Shown here: one piece after another, positions 11,225-20,545 of the stretch
Layout: each line of letters starts with the position of its first letter
Numbering within the stretch: the first letter of the stretch is position 1
DNA from: Mycobacterium attenuatum
Lineage (GTDB): Bacteria > Actinomycetota > Actinomycetes > Mycobacteriales > Mycobacteriaceae
Assembly: GCF_900566085.1 (NCBI RefSeq)
Contig: NZ_UPHT01000072.1
Coordinates: 1-64,000, forward strand
DNA length: 64,000 nucleotides
Reading direction: 5' to 3'
Program-made: the position numbers and the translations under genes
The notes under the pieces: generated by a model
Database searches by the model: none
What the model saw: only the letters and a program-made list of their open reading frames with translations
Told to the model about the DNA's origin: nothing

Positions 11225-12007
11225 ATGGACGTATCCGGCCTGCCCGTGTGGCTACTTCTGCTTCTCGTGGTCGTCGTCGCGATTTCGATTGCCGTGGCTG
11301 CGATATCGCTGACCAATCGCGTCATGCCGGAAGTCGGCAAGGAGCACAACGGAACGATGTCGCCGTTCATCACCGTCGTGGGTCTCGTTTACGGCGCTCT
11401 GCTCGGCTTCACCGTGGTGGTCGCTTGGCAGCAGTTCTACGCCGCGCACGCGGTGGTCGCCAACGAGGCGGCCACTCTGACGACGATGTACCGGCAAACT
11501 GTTGCCATGCCGGAACCGGAGCAGACCCAGCTGAGGCAGTTGCTGCGTCAGTACGCGACCGCGGTCGCGGGTCCCGAATGGGAGAGTCAAAGTCGGGGCG
11601 CTACCAGCGACAGCGCGCGAGCTGAGATCACTGGGATGTACAGCGTCATTGGCGGTCAGCCGTCAGGCGTCGAGTCCGGGCCGATCAATCAGACGTTTCT
11701 CAATCAGCTGAGTGTGTTGGCGACGGACCGTGCCACCCGGATCATCGATGCCAAGCCGCGAATACCCCCGTTGCTGTGGACGGTACTGATATTCGGTGGG
11801 ATGGTGCTGGTAACGCTGACCGCCTTCCTGCGCATGGGCAGCACCCTCGGCCACATGGTCGTCTCCGGCACGATCGCAGTCCTGCTCGGCCAACTGTTGT
11901 GCATCGTGTTCCTTCTCGACCATCCGTTCGGGACCCACCGGGGGATCACACCCGAGTCCTTTCAGCAGTCACTACAGGTGTTCGACTCGGTGGACCGGGG
12001 CACCTGA
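11225..12007 (+). CDS. DUF4239-type integral membrane protein
   Basis: 260 residues from ATG. There are two hydrophobic helices at about 8-30 and 46-68, a soluble loop of roughly 115 residues, then two more helices at about 178-198 and 206-228. This two-plus-two arrangement, with the GxxxGxLLGFTVVVAWQQF segment in helix 2 and a variable central domain, is that of the DUF4239 (bestrophin-like) family. Function unknown. It is preceded by a 257-bp gap after ppc with no recognisable gene, so it probably has its own promoter. It converges on the pentose phosphate operon. Confidence 0.7.
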   Translation: MDVSGLPVWLLLLLVVVVAISIAVAAISLTNRVMPEVGKEHNGTMSPFITVVGLVYGALLGFTVVVAWQQFYAAHAVVANEAATLTTMYRQTVAMPEPEQTQLRQLLRQYATAVAGPEWESQSRGATSDSARAEITGMYSVIGGQPSGVESGPINQTFLNQLSVLATDRATRIIDAKPRIPPLLWTVLIFGGMVLVTLTAFLRMGSTLGHMVVSGTIAVLLGQLLCIVFLLDHPFGTHRGITPESFQQSLQVFDSVDRGT

Positions 12008-12071
12008 TCGACCACGCACGGCCCCGAGGTCGCATTTCGAACAGCCGATCCGGGCCGGTGCCGGTCGCGAT

Positions 12072-12482
12072 CTAACGCACGGAGCGGTTGCGCAGCCGTG
12101 CCAGCACACCGCGAACCGCGTGCTCGGTGACCGACAGCGGGGACATCACGGTCTCGCCCAGGCTCACGATGTAATCGATCCGGTCGACGATGGCTTCGAT
12201 CGGCTCGACCAGCACGATGAGCCGCTTGGCCAGGTCGTCCAGGCTCGACAGTGTGCCTTCCAGATGGTCCAGGCCACCCTCCAGGCGCTCTACCGTGGCA
12301 TTGAGAGCCGACAGCGAGCTGTTTAGCTCCTTCATCGTCTTGTCCAGCCCTTCGAGGACGTCCTCGACCTGCTCCACCGTCTTGTCGGCGTTCAGCGCCG
12401 CCTGAGTCAGGGTCTTGATCCGGCTTCTTTCCGGCCCGCTGCGCACGCTTCTGTCCGCCATGACGGTCATTATCGCGCTCAT
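12072..12482 (-). CDS. Conserved coiled-coil protein of the pentose phosphate operon (Rv1444c-like)
   Basis: 136 residues from ATG at 12482; ATGs at 12470 and 12461 are alternatives and none has a clear RBS. The start at 12482 keeps the gene 38 bp clear of the pgl stop. After a basic N-terminus (MADRSVRSGPERSR) the protein is predicted to be a long amphipathic coiled coil: KTVEQVEDVLEGLDKTMKEL, then LNATVERLEG and LDDLAKRLIVLVEPIEAI. No catalytic motif is seen. It is the last gene of the tkt-tal-zwf2-opcA-pgl transcript. Function unknown. Confidence 0.75.
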   Translation of the reverse strand: MSAIMTVMADRSVRSGPERSRIKTLTQAALNADKTVEQVEDVLEGLDKTMKELNSSLSALNATVERLEGGLDHLEGTLSSLDDLAKRLIVLVEPIEAIVDRIDYIVSLGETVMSPLSVTEHAVRGVLARLRNRSVR

Positions 12483-12520
12483 TGCACCCGTCAGGGCGGG
12501 CGGTCGGTCCAGCGGCAATG

Positions 12521-13261
12521 TCACCCGAGTTTGGCTGCGGCTTCCTCGTCCAGCAGCCACACCGTCTTGTCACGCCCGACCGCTCCGGCCGCCGGCACCG
12601 TGACCGGGTCCGCGCCGGCGACGGCAGCGGCCACCGCGTCGGCCTTGGCCCGGCCGGACACGATCAGCCACACTTCGCGTGATCGCTGTATTGCGGGCAG
12701 CGTCAAGGTGATTCGCTGCGGTGGGGGCTTGGGGGAGTCGTCGACAGGTACGACCAGACGGGTGGTCTCTCGCACGGCCGCAGTGTGGGGGAACAACGAG
12801 TTGACGTGTCCTTCGGGCCCCATTCCCAACAGGTGGACGTCGAAATTCGGTGCCCGCTGACCAGGTGCGGAATTGGCTGCCAGTATCTGTTCGTAGGCCA
12901 GTGCAGCGGCGTCCAGGTCGGTGCCGAACTCACCGTCACTGGCGGCCATCGGATGCACCTGGCTGGGCGGGATGTCGACGTGATTGAGCAGCGCTGCGCG
13001 CGCCTGCTTGTCATTGCGCTCATCGTCGTCCTCGGAGACGTAGCGCTCGTCGCCCCAGAACAGATGAATCTTGGACCAGTCGATCCGCGGCCCGGCCGTG
13101 CCGAGATACCGCAGCAGCGCGATGCCGTTGCCGCCGCCGGTCAGCACGATCAGCGCTTGGCCCCGGGCTGCCACCGCGCTGTCGATCGCCCGGATCAGTC
13201 GCTGGCCGGCTGCCTCAACAAGATTCTCACTGTCCGGAAAGGTCTGGACGTCAAGGTTCAT
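12521..13261 (-). CDS. pgl: 6-phosphogluconolactonase
   Basis: 246 residues from ATG at 13261, overlapping the opcA stop (ATGA). Hydrolyses 6-phosphogluconolactone, the second oxidative pentose phosphate step. The sugar isomerase-like fold motifs are present: [22 protein letters not shown] and [16 protein letters not shown], the last carrying the catalytic histidine region. Also called devB in older mycobacterial annotation. The frame extends upstream but that part overlaps opcA and lacks homology. Cytosolic. Confidence 0.95.
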   Translation of the reverse strand: MNLDVQTFPDSENLVEAAGQRLIRAIDSAVAARGQALIVLTGGGNGIALLRYLGTAGPRIDWSKIHLFWGDERYVSEDDDERNDKQARAALLNHVDIPPSQVHPMAASDGEFGTDLDAAALAYEQILAANSAPGQRAPNFDVHLLGMGPEGHVNSLFPHTAAVRETTRLVVPVDDSPKPPPQRITLTLPAIQRSREVWLIVSGRAKADAVAAAVAGADPVTVPAAGAVGRDKTVWLLDEEAAAKLG

Positions 13262-14169
13262 ACGTACTGCACCTTCTTGATGCCTTCCAATGCGGCGAAG
13301 TAAATCTCGTCGGGGTCCAGCCGACGCAGATCTTCGGCCAGGCATTCCCCAGTTACCCTGCGCGCCAACGGGACCCGGGCATCGGGCCGGGCGGTTCGGC
13401 TCAGCGTGGCGGTGGTGCCCTCCTGGGGCCGGCTCAGCACGATGGTCTCGCTCTTGCGCACCAGCTCGACTTGTAGTTTGCCGACGACGCGGCGCACCGG
13501 ACCGTCGATCCGGCTGGCCAGCCAGCCGGCTAAGACGTCAAGCGCTGGTTCACTCTTGAGCCCGGAGACCAGTGCCGACTCGATCGGCTCGTGGGGTGGC
13601 TGGTCGACGGCGGAGGTTAGCAGCGCGCGCCAGTAGGTGATCCGGCTCCAGGCCAGGTCGGTGTCGCCCGCGGTGTATCCGGGCAGCCGGCTCTTGATGG
13701 CCGACAACGGGTCGACACCGTTGGTGGCATCCGTGATGCGCCGAATCGCCAACTTGCCCAAAGGATCCTGGGCAGGTACCGCCGGAGCGACGTCGGGCCA
13801 CCATGCCACCACCGGGATGTCGGGCAGGAGGAACGGAATGACGACGCTGTCGGCGTGGCCGGACAGCGGTCCAGACAGTCGCAGCACCACGACCTCGCCC
13901 GCACCTGCGTCGGCGCCCACCCGCAGTTGGGCGTCCAAGCGCGGTTTCTCGGCGTACGGGTCACCTCGCATCACCACAATGATGCGGCTGGGGTGTTCAT
14001 GGCTGGCGGAGTTGGCGGCCTCGATGGATTCTTCGAACATCGCCTCGCTGTCCGGGGCGATGATCAGGGTCAGCACCCGGCCCATGGTGACGGCGCCGAT
14101 TTTGGCGCGAAGCTCGTCGAGCTTCTTGTTGACCGCGGTGGTGGTGGTTTCGGGCAGGTCGACGATCAT
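13258..14169 (-). CDS. opcA: Glucose-6-phosphate dehydrogenase assembly protein OpcA
   Basis: 303 residues from ATG at 14169, the same length as the M. tuberculosis protein. OpcA is required for assembly or activity of actinobacterial and cyanobacterial glucose-6-phosphate dehydrogenase. Recognised by [20 protein letters not shown], the central [11 protein letters not shown] and the [10 protein letters not shown] segment. The start codon shares a base with the stop of the last MIRU mini-reading frame (TAATG). The MIRU supplies AAGGAG eight bases upstream, so opcA translation depends on the repeat. It overlaps pgl by four bases. Confidence 0.94.
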   Translation of the reverse strand: MIVDLPETTTTAVNKKLDELRAKIGAVTMGRVLTLIIAPDSEAMFEESIEAANSASHEHPSRIIVVMRGDPYAEKPRLDAQLRVGADAGAGEVVVLRLSGPLSGHADSVVIPFLLPDIPVVAWWPDVAPAVPAQDPLGKLAIRRITDATNGVDPLSAIKSRLPGYTAGDTDLAWSRITYWRALLTSAVDQPPHEPIESALVSGLKSEPALDVLAGWLASRIDGPVRRVVGKLQVELVRKSETIVLSRPQEGTTATLSRTARPDARVPLARRVTGECLAEDLRRLDPDEIYFAALEGIKKVQYV

Positions 14170-14328
14170 TAGCGCCGCTCCTTCTCACTGCTTCGCAGTG
14201 CATCGTCGCCGGCGCGGATCATTTGCGCCGCTCCTTCTCACTGCTTCGCAGTGCATCGTCGCCGGCGCGGATCATTAGCGCCGCTCCTTCTCACTGCTTC
14301 GCAGTGCATCGTCGCCGGCGCGGATCAT
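14170..14328 (-). repeat. Three tandem 53-bp MIRU-type units linking zwf2 to opcA
   Basis: Units at 14276-14328, 14223-14275 and 14170-14222 are nearly identical; one differs at the stop position. Read on the coding (minus) strand, each begins with ATG and encodes [17 protein letters not shown] (the middle one with an extra K) and ends in a stop overlapping the next ATG: TAATG, ATGA, TAATG. The first ATG overlaps the zwf2 TGA and the last stop overlaps the opcA ATG. Each unit carries AAGGAG eight bases before the next ATG and a CACTGC/GCAGTG hairpin with a 3-nt loop. This is the mycobacterial interspersed repetitive unit pattern. Confidence 0.9.
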
Positions 14329-15875
14329 GGGCGCCGCCATTCCCGGCCGGTGCGATGCAACATCTGGAACGCCGAATCCGGGCCCCATGTGCCCGCCTCG
14401 TAGGGCTCGGGATTGCCGTGCGCGGCCCAGTAATCCAGCACGGGATCCAGGATCTCCCAAGCCAATTCGACCTCCGCATTGACAGGAAACAGTGATGGTT
14501 CGCCGAGCAGCACGTCAAGGATCAGCCGCTCGTAGGCCTCCGGCGAGTCCTCGGCGAACGCCGACCCATACGAGAAGTCCATGTTGACGTCGCGGACTTC
14601 CATCGCGCTGCCCGGGACCTTGGATCCGAAACGCAGCGTCATCCCTTCGTCCGGCTGCACCCGGATGACCAGGGCGTTGGCGCCGAGCTCGTCGGTCATG
14701 GTGGCATCGAACGGCAGATGCGGCGCCCGCTTAAAGACCAGGGCGATCTCAGTCACCCTGCGCCCCAGCCGTTTTCCGGTGCGAAGATAGAACGGCACGC
14801 CGGCCCAGCGGCGAGTGTCGACCTCCAGGGTGATCGCGGCGAAGGTCTCGGTGGTGGAGTCCTCGGCGAAACCCTCCTCGTCGAGCAGGCCCACCACCTT
14901 TTCGCCGCCCTGCCAGCCGGCCGTGTATTGCCCGCGGCTGCTGGTCTCGTCGAGCGGTTCGGCGACCCGGGTCGCCTCGAGCACCTTGATCTTCTCCGCC
15001 TGCAGCGCTGACGGTTTGAAGCTGACCGGCTCCTCCATTGCAGTCAGTGCCAGCAGCTGCATCAGGTGGTTCTGGATGACGTCGCGGGCCGCGCCGATCC
15101 CGTCGTAGTAGCCGGCCCGACCACCCAGGCCGATGTCTTCGGCCATGGTGATCTGCACATGGTCGACGTAGTGGGCATTCCAGATCGGATCCCAGAACTG
15201 GTTGGCGAACCGCAGCGCCAGGATGTTTTGCACCGTCTCTTTGCCCAGGTAGTGGTCGATGCGGAAGACCGACTCCTCCGGGAAGACCGCGTTGACGGCC
15301 TTGTTCAGCTCGCGGGCGCTGTCCAGGTCGTGACCGAACGGCTTCTCGATGACGACCCGGCTCCATCGGTCACCTTGCGGACGGGCCAGTCCAGATTTGT
15401 GCAGCTGTTCGCACACCACCGGGAAGGACTTGGGCGGGATCGCCAGATAGAAGGCGTGATTGCCGCCGGTGCCGCGCTCGGCGTCGAGTTTGTCCAGCGT
15501 CTCGGCGAGCCGTGCGAACGCCTGCTCGTCATCGAAAGAGCCTGGTACGAACCGAAACCCCTCGGCCAGCCGATCCCAGTTCTCCTGCCGGAACGGGGTC
15601 CGGCAGTGTTCTTTGACCGCCTGGTAGACCACCTGGCCGAAATCCTGGGTGTCCCAGTCTCGCCGGGCGAAGCCCACCAGTGCGAACGTGGGCGGCAGCA
15701 GCCCGCGGTTGGCCAGGTCGTAAATGGCCGGCATCACCTTCTTGCGCGCCAGGTCACCTGTGACACCGAAAATCACCATGCCGCAGGAACCGGCGATCCT
15801 GGGCAGCCGCTTGTCCAGCTTGTCGCGCAGCGGGTTACGCCACTGCGCGGCGGCGGAGTTGCGAGCTGCGCTCAT
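14325..15875 (-). CDS. zwf2: Glucose-6-phosphate 1-dehydrogenase
   Basis: 516 residues from ATG at 15875, overlapping the tal stop (ATGA). Oxidises glucose-6-phosphate with NADP to start the oxidative pentose phosphate pathway. The dinucleotide-binding motif [18 protein letters not shown] is near residue 40, the substrate motif EKPFGHD is near 190, and the active-site signature [13 protein letters not shown] is near 215. The coding frame is open upstream to 15926 within tal; the chosen start gives the family N-terminus and a length close to the M. tuberculosis protein (514). It works with OpcA, encoded 155 bp further on past the MIRU array. Confidence 0.96.
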   Translation of the reverse strand: MSAARNSAAAQWRNPLRDKLDKRLPRIAGSCGMVIFGVTGDLARKKVMPAIYDLANRGLLPPTFALVGFARRDWDTQDFGQVVYQAVKEHCRTPFRQENWDRLAEGFRFVPGSFDDEQAFARLAETLDKLDAERGTGGNHAFYLAIPPKSFPVVCEQLHKSGLARPQGDRWSRVVIEKPFGHDLDSARELNKAVNAVFPEESVFRIDHYLGKETVQNILALRFANQFWDPIWNAHYVDHVQITMAEDIGLGGRAGYYDGIGAARDVIQNHLMQLLALTAMEEPVSFKPSALQAEKIKVLEATRVAEPLDETSSRGQYTAGWQGGEKVVGLLDEEGFAEDSTTETFAAITLEVDTRRWAGVPFYLRTGKRLGRRVTEIALVFKRAPHLPFDATMTDELGANALVIRVQPDEGMTLRFGSKVPGSAMEVRDVNMDFSYGSAFAEDSPEAYERLILDVLLGEPSLFPVNAEVELAWEILDPVLDYWAAHGNPEPYEAGTWGPDSAFQMLHRTGREWRRP

Positions 15876-16990
15876 TTGGTGACGGAGTCGAGCTGCGCCT
15901 GGGTCTCTTTGAGCAGCTCGGTCCACGCCGCCTCGAACTTCGCCACGCCTTCATTCTCCAGTACGACGAACACATCGGTCAGGTCTATGCCGACGGCCTG
16001 AAGTTTGTCGAACACCTGCTGAGCATCGGATGCGGTGCCGCTGACCGTATCGCCGTTGATCACGCCATGATCGGCGACGGCGTCCAGCGTCGGTTCCGGC
16101 ATGGTGTTCACCGTGTCGGGAGCCGCCAACTCGGTGACGTAGAGCGTGTCGGCGTAATCGGGGTTCTTGACGCCGGTCGACGCCCACAGAGGTCGTTGTA
16201 CGTGGGCACCGGCTGTCCTGAGGGTTCGGTAACGGTCTCCGCCCCCAAAGACTTCCTGGTAGGCGGCATAGGCGAGGCGGGCATTGGCCACCCCGGCCTG
16301 CCCGCGCAATGCCAGCGCTTCCGGGGATCCGAGCTTTTCCAGCCGCTTGTCGATTTCGGTGTCCACTCGGGAAACGAAAAACGATGCCACCGAATGGATC
16401 TTGGACAGGTCCTGGCCGGCCTCACGTGCTTTCTCGATTCCGGCCAGGTAGGCGTCCATGACGTCACGGTGACGTTCGACGGAGAAGATCAGCGTGACGT
16501 TAACCGAAATCCCTTCGCCCAGAACGGTGGTGATAGCCGGCAGGCCCGCCTTGGTGGCTGGAATCTTGATGAACAGGTTCGGCCGGTCGACGATCTTCCA
16601 CAGCTCGACGGCCTGCTGGACCGTTTTCTCGGTGTCATGCGCCAGCCGCGGGTCGACCTCGATAGACACTCGGCCGTCCAGGCCGCCGGAAGCCTCCCAT
16701 ACCGGGGTGAACACGTCGCAGGCCCGGCGCACGTCGTCGGTGGTGGCGGTGCGCACCGTAGCGTCCACGTCGGCGCCCCGCTCGGCCAGTTCGGAGATCT
16801 GGTCGTTGTAGGCGTCGCCCTCGGCCAGCGCCTTCTGGAAGATGGACGGGTTGGTAGTCACGCCGACGACACACTTGGTGTCGATCAGCTCCCGCAGGTT
16901 GCCCGAATTCAATCGGTCGCGGGACAGGTCGTCCAGCCATACGGATACGCCCACGGCGCTGAGCGCGGCGAGGTTGGGGTTCTGACTCAT
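15872..16990 (-). CDS. tal: Transaldolase
   Basis: 372 residues from ATG at 16990 ([14 protein letters not shown]). Transfers a three-carbon dihydroxyacetone unit between sugar phosphates in the non-oxidative pentose phosphate pathway. The family signature [12 protein letters not shown] is at about residues 45-56 and the Schiff-base lysine lies in [16 protein letters not shown]. It follows tkt with a 14-bp gap holding an AAAGGG RBS, and overlaps zwf2 by four bases. It is the longer actinobacterial class of transaldolase. Confidence 0.96.
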   Translation of the reverse strand: MSQNPNLAALSAVGVSVWLDDLSRDRLNSGNLRELIDTKCVVGVTTNPSIFQKALAEGDAYNDQISELAERGADVDATVRTATTDDVRRACDVFTPVWEASGGLDGRVSIEVDPRLAHDTEKTVQQAVELWKIVDRPNLFIKIPATKAGLPAITTVLGEGISVNVTLIFSVERHRDVMDAYLAGIEKAREAGQDLSKIHSVASFFVSRVDTEIDKRLEKLGSPEALALRGQAGVANARLAYAAYQEVFGGGDRYRTLRTAGAHVQRPLWASTGVKNPDYADTLYVTELAAPDTVNTMPEPTLDAVADHGVINGDTVSGTASDAQQVFDKLQAVGIDLTDVFVVLENEGVAKFEAAWTELLKETQAQLDSVTK

Positions 16991-17004
16991 GGAAACGCCC
17001 TTTC

Positions 17005-19092
17005 TCAGTTGTCGAGTGCTCGTTCCGCGGCGGCGGCAACCGCTTGCGCGGTAAAGCCGAATTCCCGGAACAACGTCTTGTAGTCGGCGGATTCGCCGTA
17101 GTGCTCGATCGAGATGATCTCGCCGGTATCGCCGACCAGTTTGTGCCAGCACTGCGCGACACCGGCTTCGACGGCAACCCGTGCCGACACCGACGGCGGC
17201 AGCACGCTGTCGCGGTACTCCGATGGCTGGGACTCGAACCACTCCACGCAGGGCATCGACACCACTCGCGCGATAATGTCCTTGTCCGCCAACAACTTCT
17301 GCGCCTCGACCGCGAGCTGAACTTCCGAGCCGGTAGCGATCAGCACCACGTCGGGTTCTTCGCCGTCATCATTCAGTACGTATCCGCCGCGGGCCACCCC
17401 GTCGGCGTCGGTGCCCTCCAGCACCGGCACTCCCTGCCGGGTCAAGATCAAGCCGACCGGCCCGCTGCCGTTGCCGCGGGCCAAGATCGTGCGCCAGGCA
17501 TATGCCGTCTCGTTGGCATCGGCCGGGCGTACCACCGAGAGCTGGGGAATCGCCCGCAGCGCCGCAAGGTGCTCGATCGGCTGGTGGGTCGGCCCATCCT
17601 CGCCCAGCCCGATCGAGTCGTGCGTCCAGACGTAGATGGTGTCGATGTCCATCAGCGCCGCTAGTCGCACCGCCGGACGCATGTAGTCGGAGAACTGCAG
17701 GAACGTGCCACCGTATGCGCGGGTGGGGCCGTGCAGCACGATCCCGGACAAGATGGCGCCCATGGCGTGTTCGCGAACCCCGAAATGCAGGGTGCGACCG
17801 TACCAGTGCGCGGTGTAGTCCTTGGTCGAAATCGAAGGCGGGCCAAAGGAATCCGCGCCCTTCATGGTGGTGTTGTTGCTGCCCGCCAGGTCCGCGGACC
17901 CGCCCCACAATTCCGGAAGCTTCGGTCCCAGGGCAGACAGCACCTCGCCGGAGGCGGCGCGGGTGGCCAGCGCTTTGGACCCGGGTTCCCAGCGCGGCAG
18001 GTCGTCGTCCCAGCCGGCGGGCAACTGCTCGGCGGTCAACCGGTCCAGCAGTGCCTTACGTTGCGGTTCGCGTTGCGCCCACTCGTCGAATTCGACCTGC
18101 CAGCGGTCGTGGGCCTCTTTGCCCCGGGCCACCAGAGCGCGGGTGTGGGTGAGGACGTCGTCGCGAACCTCGAATGTCTTGTCGGGATCGAATCCCAACA
18201 CCTTCTTGACAGCGGCCACCTCGTCGTCGCCGAGCGCCGCGCCGTGGGCCTTTCCGGTGTTCATCAAATTCGGCGCCGGGTATCCGATGATGGTCCGCAG
18301 CGAGATGAACGACGGCCGGTCGGTGACAGCTTTCGCGTTGGCGATGGCCTCCTCGATCCCGACGACGTTCTCGCCGCCCTCCACCTCCTGCACGTGCCAG
18401 CCGTAGGCGCGGTAGCGCGCGGCGGTGTCCTCGCACAGCGCGATGTCCGTGTCGTCCTCGATCGAGATCTGGTTGTGGTCGTAGAACACGATCAGGTTGC
18501 CCAGCTGCTGGACGGCGGCCAGCGACGACGCTTCGGAGGTCACACCTTCTTCGATGTCCCCGTCGGAGGCGATGACATAGATGTGGTGGTCGAAGGGGCT
18601 GGTGCCCGGCTCGGCGTCCGGGTCAAACAGGCCGCGTTCGTACCGCGACGCCATGGCCATTCCCACCGCCGACGCCAACCCCTGGCCCAGCGGGCCGGTG
18701 GTGATCTCGACACCTCTGGTGTGCCGGAATTCCGGGTGTCCGGGAGTCTTGGAGCCCCAGGTGCGCAGCGACTCGACATCGGACAGCTCAAGGCCGAAGC
18801 CGCCCAAGTAGAGCTGGATGTAGAGGGTCAGGCTGCTGTGCCCGCACGACAATACGAACCGGTCGCGCCCCAGCCAGGTGGTGTCACTGGGATCGTGGCG
18901 CATGGTGCGCTGAAACAACGTGTAGGCCAGCGGGGCAAGGCTCATTGCCGTTCCGGGATGGCCGTTGCCGACCTTCTGGACGGCGTCGGCGGCCAGCACC
19001 CTAATGGTGTCGACCGCAGCCGAATCGATCTCGGTCCAGTCGTCGGGATGGCGCGGTTGGGTAAGCGCGGAGATCTCTTCGAGTGTGGTCAC
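17005..19092 (-). CDS. tkt: Transketolase
   Basis: 695 residues from ATG. Thiamine-diphosphate enzyme moving two-carbon ketol units between sugar phosphates. The N-terminal substrate/cofactor motif [16 protein letters not shown] is at about 43-58. The ThDP/metal motif SDGDIEEG followed by a downstream Asn in DHNQISI is present, as is the pyrimidine-domain RVAVEAG near the C-terminus. It is the first gene of the pentose phosphate operon, divergent from ctaB with 295 bp between the two start codons. Confidence 0.96.
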   Translation of the reverse strand: MTTLEEISALTQPRHPDDWTEIDSAAVDTIRVLAADAVQKVGNGHPGTAMSLAPLAYTLFQRTMRHDPSDTTWLGRDRFVLSCGHSSLTLYIQLYLGGFGLELSDVESLRTWGSKTPGHPEFRHTRGVEITTGPLGQGLASAVGMAMASRYERGLFDPDAEPGTSPFDHHIYVIASDGDIEEGVTSEASSLAAVQQLGNLIVFYDHNQISIEDDTDIALCEDTAARYRAYGWHVQEVEGGENVVGIEEAIANAKAVTDRPSFISLRTIIGYPAPNLMNTGKAHGAALGDDEVAAVKKVLGFDPDKTFEVRDDVLTHTRALVARGKEAHDRWQVEFDEWAQREPQRKALLDRLTAEQLPAGWDDDLPRWEPGSKALATRAASGEVLSALGPKLPELWGGSADLAGSNNTTMKGADSFGPPSISTKDYTAHWYGRTLHFGVREHAMGAILSGIVLHGPTRAYGGTFLQFSDYMRPAVRLAALMDIDTIYVWTHDSIGLGEDGPTHQPIEHLAALRAIPQLSVVRPADANETAYAWRTILARGNGSGPVGLILTRQGVPVLEGTDADGVARGGYVLNDDGEEPDVVLIATGSEVQLAVEAQKLLADKDIIARVVSMPCVEWFESQPSEYRDSVLPPSVSARVAVEAGVAQCWHKLVGDTGEIISIEHYGESADYKTLFREFGFTAQAVAAAAERALDN

Positions 19093-19334
19093 AGATTCAG
19101 TCCTCAGTTCAGTCCGCAGTGCAGGGTCATCAAACTGATCAATCCCACCCTAGTGCGGGATTGCCGGCGGTTGCAGGCCCAGATCGTGGGTACCCGTCGG
19201 GGCCTTGGCGAAAAGCGTCGATAAGGCACTGTGAAAATAGCGTGTCGGCTGCGTACGCTGTGCAATCGGTGCCGAGCGGCCGAAAAAGTTGCTGTGAATC
19301 GACCCTGCGGCGCGGCTGCCCGGGCCACGCCGTC

Positions 19335-19356
19335 TACCATCGTGCGTAGTAGAAGC
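19335..19356. promoter_or_regulatory. Candidate operator upstream of ctaB sharing a 13-mer with the ctaA upstream region
   Basis: TACCAT, five bases, then GTAGTA, followed by GAAGC. The exact 13-mer GCGTAGTAGAAGC (19344-19356) also occurs upstream of ctaA at 27134-27146. It lies 32-44 bp before the ctaB GTG. The TACTAC/GTAGTA half-site type resembles sites I recall for the BlaI/MecI-family regulator of mycobacteria; that assignment is inference. Confidence 0.45.
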
Positions 19357-19387
19357 TGTGCGCGGCCGGTCCTCGAGGAGTAATTGC

Positions 19388-20380
19388 GTGAGCGTTCGTG
19401 GCCGCGTCGCGACGGGCCGAATATCTGGCATACCCGGCATCCCCGGCATTGGCAGGCGGCACGATGCGCCGGGCATCGCGACGTCAAGGAAGAGCCGCGT
19501 GGCCGCAACGCTGCTGGCCTACCTGGCGTTGACCAAGCCGCGGGTCATCGAGTTGCTGTTGGTCACCGCGATACCGGCGATGCTGCTCGCCGATCGCGGC
19601 AGCGTCCATCCGCTGGTCATTCTCAACACGCTGATCGGCGGAATGATGGCCGCCGGCGGTGCGAACACCCTCAACTGTGTGGCCGACGCCGATATCGACA
19701 AAGTGATGAAGCGGACGGCGCGCCGGCCACTCGCGCGTGCCGCGGTGCCGACCAGGAACGCCCTGGTGTTCGGTTTGGTGCTGACGGCGGTCTCCGTTGT
19801 GTGGCTGTGGTGGACCACCAACTTGCTCTCCGGGCTGCTGGCCCTGGCGACCGTCGCGTTCTACGTGTTCGTCTACACCCTGTTACTCAAGCGGCGCACC
19901 TCCCAGAACGTGGTGTGGGGCGGGGCGGCCGGCTGTATGCCGGTGATGATCGGCTGGTCGGCGGTCACCGGAACCCTCGCGTGGCCCGCGCTGGCAATGT
20001 TCGCGATCGTCTTCTTCTGGACCCCCCCGCATACTTGGGCATTGGCGATGCGCTACAAAGAGGACTACCAAGAGGCCGGGGTACCGATGCTGCCCGCGGT
20101 GGCGACCGAACGTCAGGTCACCACACAGATCCTGATCTATACCTGGCTGACGGTGGCGGCGACGCTGTCACTGACGCCAGCGACCGGGTGGCTCTATGCC
20201 GCGGTGGCGCTGGTGGCGGGTGCGTGGTTCCTGGCCATGGCACATCAGTTGTACGCGGGTGTTCGCGCCGGTGAACCCGTCAAGCCGCTGCGGCTGTTCC
20301 TGCAGTCGAACAACTACCTGGCGTTGGTCTTCTGTGCACTGGCGGTCGACTCGGCGCTGGGCCTGCCCACCCTGTTTTAG
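19388..20380 (+). CDS. ctaB: Protoheme IX farnesyltransferase (heme O synthase)
   Basis: 330 residues from GTG at 19388, chosen because GAGGAG lies seven bases upstream and the next residues give SVRGRVA as in the M. tuberculosis protein. Transfers a farnesyl group to heme B for the aa3 oxidase. UbiA-family polyprenyltransferase: [20 protein letters not shown], the prenyl-diphosphate motif [22 protein letters not shown], the second loop [14 protein letters not shown], and about nine transmembrane helices. The extra N-terminal stretch contains [11 protein letters not shown], longer than in M. tuberculosis. In the membrane it acts just before CtaA, whose gene is 6 kb away. Confidence 0.95.
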   Translation: MSVRGRVATGRISGIPGIPGIGRRHDAPGIATSRKSRVAATLLAYLALTKPRVIELLLVTAIPAMLLADRGSVHPLVILNTLIGGMMAAGGANTLNCVADADIDKVMKRTARRPLARAAVPTRNALVFGLVLTAVSVVWLWWTTNLLSGLLALATVAFYVFVYTLLLKRRTSQNVVWGGAAGCMPVMIGWSAVTGTLAWPALAMFAIVFFWTPPHTWALAMRYKEDYQEAGVPMLPAVATERQVTTQILIYTWLTVAATLSLTPATGWLYAAVALVAGAWFLAMAHQLYAGVRAGEPVKPLRLFLQSNNYLALVFCALAVDSALGLPTLF

Positions 20381-20545
20381 TCTGTTTTAGTTTCAAGCTC
20401 CAGTTTCCAGCTTGGCCTCAACTCGGCGGGACCTTTGTCACCAATCGGCTGCCGAAATGCTCAGGTGGCCCGGAAAGGGTTCTCGCCGTTGCGTTTGCGC
20501 GCGACCATGGGGCGTTGAGTTCTCGGTGCTAGGGGGATCCCCGCG

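Noticed and set aside
14170..14328. CRISPR array
   Set aside because: Units are directly adjacent with no spacers and match the MIRU pattern.
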